A program made the position numbers and the translations under genes. Shown here in pieces: positions 37,283 to 41,164 of a stretch of 41,164 nt of DNA. Under the pieces are notes generated by a model, which searched no databases, was not told the origin of the DNA, and worked only from the letters and a program-made list of their open reading frames with translations. Position 1 is the stretch's first letter; each line of letters begins with the position of its first letter. The DNA comes from Thiothrix sp. UBA5583. GTDB lineage: Bacteria > Pseudomonadota > Gammaproteobacteria > Thiotrichales > Thiotrichaceae. The DNA is taken from the NCBI GenBank assembly GCA_002425225.1, contig DILV01000018.1, positions 1 through 41,164 on the forward strand, in the 5' to 3' direction.

Positions 37283-39886
37283 ATGAATACCGAATACCGT
37301 AAACAACTCCCCGGCACAAACCTCGATTATTTCGATACCCGTGCCGCTGTCGAAGCTATCCAACCGGGTAGCTACGACACCCTGCCGTACACTTCGCGTG
37401 TATTGGCAGAACAACTGGTGCGCCGCTGCGAACCGGAAGCCCTGACCGATTCCCTGAAGCAGCTCATCGAGCGCAAACAGGAACTGGATTTTCCGTGGTA
37501 TCCCGCCCGTGTGGTGTGCCACGACATCCTCGGCCAAACCGCACTGGTTGACCTGGCAGGCTTGCGTGACGCGATTGCTGACCAGGGCGGTGACCCGGCG
37601 AAAGTCAACCCGGTTGTCCCCACCCAGTTGATCGTTGACCACTCGCTGGCAGTCGAATGCGGCGGCTACGACCCTGATGCCTTCGCCAAAAACCGCGCCA
37701 TCGAAGACCGCCGTAACGAAGACCGTTTCCACTTCATCGACTGGACGAAAACCGCGTTCAAAAACGTCGATGTGATCCCCGCTGGCAACGGCATCATGCA
37801 CCAGATCAATCTGGAGAAAATGTCTCCGGTGATTCAGGCGCGTGACGGCGTGGCGTTCCCTGACACCTGCGTCGGCACGGATTCGCACACCCCACACGTT
37901 GACGCACTGGGTGTTATCGCCATCGGTGTGGGCGGTCTGGAAGCGGAAACCGTGATGCTGGGTCTGCCTTCCATGATGCGCCTGCCTGACATCGTTGGGG
38001 TGAAACTGACCGGCAAACGTCAACCCGGCATCACCGCCACCGACATCGTGCTGGCGTTGACCGAATTCCTGCGTAAAGAGCGCGTGGTCGGTGCGTATGT
38101 GGAATTCTTCGGTGACGGTGCAGACAGCCTCTCCATCGGCGACCGTGCCACCATTTCCAATATGTGCCCGGAATACGGCGCAACGGCGGCGATGTTCTAC
38201 ATCGACGGCCAAACCATCGACTACCTGAAACTGACCGGGCGTGAACCGGAGCAAGTGGCACTGGTTGAAAACTACGCCAAAACCACCGGCTTGTGGGCGG
38301 ATTCACTAGCCAATGCGCAATACCCGCGTGTGCTGGAATTCGACCTGTCGACCGTGGTGCGCAACATGGCGGGGCCTTCCAACCCGCACCGCCGCTTACC
38401 AACCTCTGCCTTGGCAGAACGCGGTATCGCGGTGGATCTGGACAAAGCCCAAGCCGAAGAGGCGCAAGGTCTGATGCCGGATGGCGCGGTCATCATCGCC
38501 GCGATCACGTCTTGCACCAACACCTCCAACCCACGCAACGTGGTGGCGGCTGGCTTGCTGGCGAAAAAAGCCAACGAACTGGGGCTGATACGCAAACCGT
38601 GGGTCAAATCCTCATTCGCACCGGGTTCCAAAGTTGCCGAACTGTACCTGAAAGAAGCCGGTTTGCTGGCGGAACTGGAAAAACTCGGTTTCGGTATCGT
38701 CGCTTTCGCCTGCACCACCTGTAACGGCATGTCGGGCGCACTTGACCCGAAAATCCAGCAGGAAATCATCGACCGCGACTTGTACGCCACCGCTGTATTG
38801 TCGGGCAACCGCAACTTTGACGGGCGTATCCACCCGTATGCCAAGCAAGCCTTCCTCGCCTCCCCACCACTGGTGGTAGCTTACGCGATTGCCGGAACCA
38901 TGCGTTTCGACATCGAAAAAGACGCGCTGGGTACGGACAAAAACGGCAACCCGATCACGCTGAAAGACATCTGGCCTGCCGACGAAGAAATCGACGCTAT
39001 CGTTGCCGCCGCCGTCAAGCCAGAGCAGTTCCAGCAAATCTACATCCCGATGTTTGATTTGGGTACGGTGGAAGAAGCCAAAAGCCCGCTGTACGACTGG
39101 CGACCGATGTCCACCTACATCCGCCGCCCGCCTTACTGGGAAGGTGCATTGGCCGGTGAGCGCACCCTGAAAGGGATGCTACCGTTAGCGGTATTGCCGG
39201 ACAACATCACCACTGACCACCTGTCGCCTTCCAACGCGATCATGATGAACAGTGCGGCGGGTGAATACCTGCACAAAATGGGCCTGCCGGAAGAAGACTT
39301 CAACTCCTACGCCACCCACCGTGGCGACCACCTGACCGCCCAACGCGCCACTTTCGCTAACCCGCAATTGGTGAACGAAATGGCAGTCGTGGATGGTCAG
39401 GTGAAAAAAGGCTCTCTGGCACGGGTCGAGCCGGAAGGCAAGGTCATGCGCATGTGGGAAGCCATTGAAACCTACATGGAACGCAAACAGAACCTGATCA
39501 TCATTGCCGGTGCTGACTACGGTCAGGGTTCCAGCCGTGACTGGGCTGCCAAAGGCGTGCGTCTGGCAGGTGTGGAGGCCATCGTCGCGGAAGGTTTCGA
39601 GCGTATCCACCGTACCAACCTCGTTGGCATGGGCGTATTGCCGCTGGAATTCAAGGCGGGTGACACCCGCAAGACTTACGCTATCGACGGCACGGAAAGC
39701 TACGATGTGGAAGGCAGCATTTCACCACGCGCTGACCTGACTGTGGTCATGCACCGCCGTAACGGCGAAACGGTGCGCATTCCGGTCACTTGCCGTCTGG
39801 ATACCGCCGCAGAAGTGCGCGTATACAACGCGGGCGGTGTGTTGCAACGCTTTGCGCAGGACTTCCTCGAAGGAGCGGCAGCGTAA
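37283..39886 (+). CDS. acnD: Fe/S-dependent 2-methylisocitrate dehydratase AcnD
   Basis: AcnD dehydrates 2-methylcitrate to a 2-methylaconitate isomer that PrpF must isomerise; it replaces PrpD of enterics. The 867-residue protein is an aconitase-A-type enzyme. ATG 37283 begins the conserved N-terminus MNTEYRKQLPGTNLDYFDT; frames open further upstream lie inside prpC. The [4Fe-4S] ligands lie in ITSCTNTSNP and ACTTCNGMSG. The substrate motifs GTDSHTPHVDALG and GADYGQGSSRDWAAKG are intact. The C-terminal swivel domain starts near residue 680. It follows prpC by 10 bases and overlaps prpF by one base (TAATG). Confidence 0.96.
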   Translation: MNTEYRKQLPGTNLDYFDTRAAVEAIQPGSYDTLPYTSRVLAEQLVRRCEPEALTDSLKQLIERKQELDFPWYPARVVCHDILGQTALVDLAGLRDAIADQGGDPAKVNPVVPTQLIVDHSLAVECGGYDPDAFAKNRAIEDRRNEDRFHFIDWTKTAFKNVDVIPAGNGIMHQINLEKMSPVIQARDGVAFPDTCVGTDSHTPHVDALGVIAIGVGGLEAETVMLGLPSMMRLPDIVGVKLTGKRQPGITATDIVLALTEFLRKERVVGAYVEFFGDGADSLSIGDRATISNMCPEYGATAAMFYIDGQTIDYLKLTGREPEQVALVENYAKTTGLWADSLANAQYPRVLEFDLSTVVRNMAGPSNPHRRLPTSALAERGIAVDLDKAQAEEAQGLMPDGAVIIAAITSCTNTSNPRNVVAAGLLAKKANELGLIRKPWVKSSFAPGSKVAELYLKEAGLLAELEKLGFGIVAFACTTCNGMSGALDPKIQQEIIDRDLYATAVLSGNRNFDGRIHPYAKQAFLASPPLVVAYAIAGTMRFDIEKDALGTDKNGNPITLKDIWPADEEIDAIVAAAVKPEQFQQIYIPMFDLGTVEEAKSPLYDWRPMSTYIRRPPYWEGALAGERTLKGMLPLAVLPDNITTDHLSPSNAIMMNSAAGEYLHKMGLPEEDFNSYATHRGDHLTAQRATFANPQLVNEMAVVDGQVKKGSLARVEPEGKVMRMWEAIETYMERKQNLIIIAGADYGQGSSRDWAAKGVRLAGVEAIVAEGFERIHRTNLVGMGVLPLEFKAGDTRKTYAIDGTESYDVEGSISPRADLTVVMHRRNGETVRIPVTCRLDTAAEVRVYNAGGVLQRFAQDFLEGAAA

Positions 39887-41073
39887 TGTCCCAGGTTCCA
39901 CAAATCAAAATCCCCGCCACGTATATCCGTGGCGGCACATCGAAAGGTGTGTTCTTCCGGCTGGAAGACCTGCCGGAAGTGGCGCAAGTACCGGGCAAGG
40001 CGCGTGACAAAATCTTTCAGCGCGTTATCGGTAGCCCTGACCCCTATGCCGCCCACATCGACGGCATGGGCGGAGCCACGTCGTCCACCTCCAAGTGCGT
40101 GATCCTGTCGAAAAGCACACGCCCGGATCATGACGTGGATTACCTTTACGGCCAGATTTCCATCGACAAGGATTTCGTGGACTGGAGCGGCAACTGCGGC
40201 AACTTGTCCACGGCTGCCGGGGCTTTCGCCATTCATGCCGGGTATATTGATGCCGAACGTCTGGCGCAGGATGGCATCTGCACCGTGCGTATCTGGCAGG
40301 CCAATATCAGCAAGACCATTATTGCGCATGTACAGGTGCGTGATGGTCAGGTGCAGGAAACCGGCGATTTCGATCTGGACGGCGTGACCTTCCCGGCGGC
40401 AGAAATCATTCTGGAATTCCTGGACCCGTCCGATGACAGTGAAGACGGCGGCAGTCTGTTCCCGACCGGCAATCTGGTTGACCAACTGGATGTACCCGGT
40501 GTCGGCAGCTTCCCGGCTACCATGATCACCGCCGGTATTCCGACCGTGTTTGTGAATGCGGTGGATATTGGTTATACCGGTACGGAATTGCGGGAAGCGA
40601 TCAATACCGACCCGGCAGCACTGGCGCGTTTCGAGAAAATCCGCGTGGCAGGTGCGTTGCGCATGGGGCTGATCAAAACCCCGGAAGAAGCGCTTACCCG
40701 CCAACATACGCCCAAAATTGCCTTTGTTGCAGCACCGCAAGACTATACGTCATCCAGCGGTAAAACTGTGCAAGCAGGTGATGTGGATTTATTGGTACGC
40801 GCCTTGTCGATGGGCAAACTGCACCACGCCATGATGGGTACGGCTGCGGTTGCGATTGGTACGGCGGCGGCTGTACCGGGGACATTAGTCAATCTTGCTG
40901 CTGGTGGTGGCGAACGCCAAGCGGTGCGCTTTGGGCATCCTTCGGGTGTCTTGCGCGTTGGGGCGGAAGCCAAACAAGTGAATGGCGAATGGGCAGTGAC
41001 CAAAGCCATTATGAGCCGCAGTGCGCGGGTGTTGATGGAAGGCTGGGTACGCATTCCCGGTGATTGTTTTTAA
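39886..41073 (+). CDS. prpF: 2-methylaconitate cis-trans isomerase PrpF
   Basis: PrpF moves the double bond of the AcnD product so that aconitase can rehydrate it to 2-methylisocitrate. The 395-residue protein has the two-domain diaminopimelate-epimerase-like fold of the PrpF family. Conserved elements are IPATYIRGGTSKGVFFRLEDLP, the DGMGGATSSTSKC segment with the catalytic-type Lys and Cys, and DWSGNCGNLSTAAGAFAIH. ATG 39886 shares a base with the acnD stop codon and has GAAGGAG upstream. The fixed acnD-prpF pair confirms the cycle variant. No prpE follows before the window ends. Confidence 0.97.
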   Translation: MSQVPQIKIPATYIRGGTSKGVFFRLEDLPEVAQVPGKARDKIFQRVIGSPDPYAAHIDGMGGATSSTSKCVILSKSTRPDHDVDYLYGQISIDKDFVDWSGNCGNLSTAAGAFAIHAGYIDAERLAQDGICTVRIWQANISKTIIAHVQVRDGQVQETGDFDLDGVTFPAAEIILEFLDPSDDSEDGGSLFPTGNLVDQLDVPGVGSFPATMITAGIPTVFVNAVDIGYTGTELREAINTDPAALARFEKIRVAGALRMGLIKTPEEALTRQHTPKIAFVAAPQDYTSSSGKTVQAGDVDLLVRALSMGKLHHAMMGTAAVAIGTAAAVPGTLVNLAAGGGERQAVRFGHPSGVLRVGAEAKQVNGEWAVTKAIMSRSARVLMEGWVRIPGDCF

Positions 41074-41095
41074 TTAATTTACTCCCTCACCCCAA

Positions 41096-41164
41096 CCCCT
41101 CTCCCTCAAGGGGAGAGGGGCTAAGAGGCCATCTTTCTTATTCCCCCTCGCCCCTTGAGGGAGA
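41096..41164. repeat. GC-rich intergenic inverted repeat (cut by window edge)
   Basis: After prpF, CCCCTCTCCC and its complement flank TCAA at 41096-41120. A second, inverted copy of the TCCCTCAAGGGGAGAGGGG unit, with one A-to-C change, begins at 41143 and runs into the window end. Short repeats of this 'ccctcaccccaacccctctccc' type are widespread between genes in many bacteria. There is no T-run directly after the first hairpin, so it is not a standard terminator, though it may protect mRNA 3' ends. Confidence 0.75.

Overview
The window is a contiguous piece of a bacterial chromosome of moderate GC. Gene content and order point to a Gammaproteobacterium: Hda next to a PerM-like gene, the bamA-skp-lpxD-fabZ-lpxA-lpxB cluster, LpxA/LpxB/LpxD lipid A synthesis, DsbD, and an AcnD/PrpF-type methylcitrate cycle. 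Codon use and protein flavour suggest a Thiotrichales/Thiothrix-like organism; this is recall only and unverified. I found no tRNA, rRNA, CRISPR array, insertion sequence, integrase or phage gene. The region reads as core genome with a few accessory genes inserted into conserved operons.

Layout. 1-536: start of a membrane-bound PAS sensor protein on the minus strand, cut by the window edge. 837-4220 (+): an H-NS-family nucleoid protein with its own promoter and terminator, a DsbD with a duplicated N-terminal domain, and a small PA3496-like protein. 4272-8107 (-): DUF533 protein, hda, a PerM-like permease, a CDP-alcohol phosphatidyltransferase, and an OmpA-type lipoprotein with its own terminator. 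8270-12141 (-): dnaE preceded by an overlapping MazG-like pyrophosphohydrolase. 12217-12753 (+): a small unidentified membrane protein.

12754-28661 (-): a long run of 16 tightly packed or overlapping genes with a good promoter before pyrH. The order is pyrH, frr, uppS, cdsA, dxr, rseP, bamA, skp, lpxD, fabZ, lpxA, lpxB, class II aldolase, PmtA-like methyltransferase, rnhB, and a membrane-anchored glycoside-hydrolase-like protein with a CBM9-like domain. It joins nucleotide supply, ribosome recycling, isoprenoid and phospholipid precursors, outer-membrane protein assembly and lipid A synthesis. The last genes (aldolase, methyltransferase, hydrolase) are non-standard additions. 28774-34242 (-): carA, carB, greA and an aberrant histidine-phosphatase-family protein. 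34538-41073 (+): a GntR/FCD regulator and prpB-prpC-acnD-prpF, a complete core 2-methylcitrate cycle for propionyl-CoA. Two perfect palindromes of the same TTGTNNACAA form flank its promoter. The window ends in an inverted GC-rich intergenic repeat.

No clearly new multi-gene system was found. The best leads are: the histidine phosphatase homologue with both phosphate-binding arginines replaced by glutamine; the tandem-alpha-domain DsbD; the GH/CBM9 membrane protein plus two unexpected metabolic genes inside the lpx-rnhB region; and the helically phased operator pair controlling the propionate operon.
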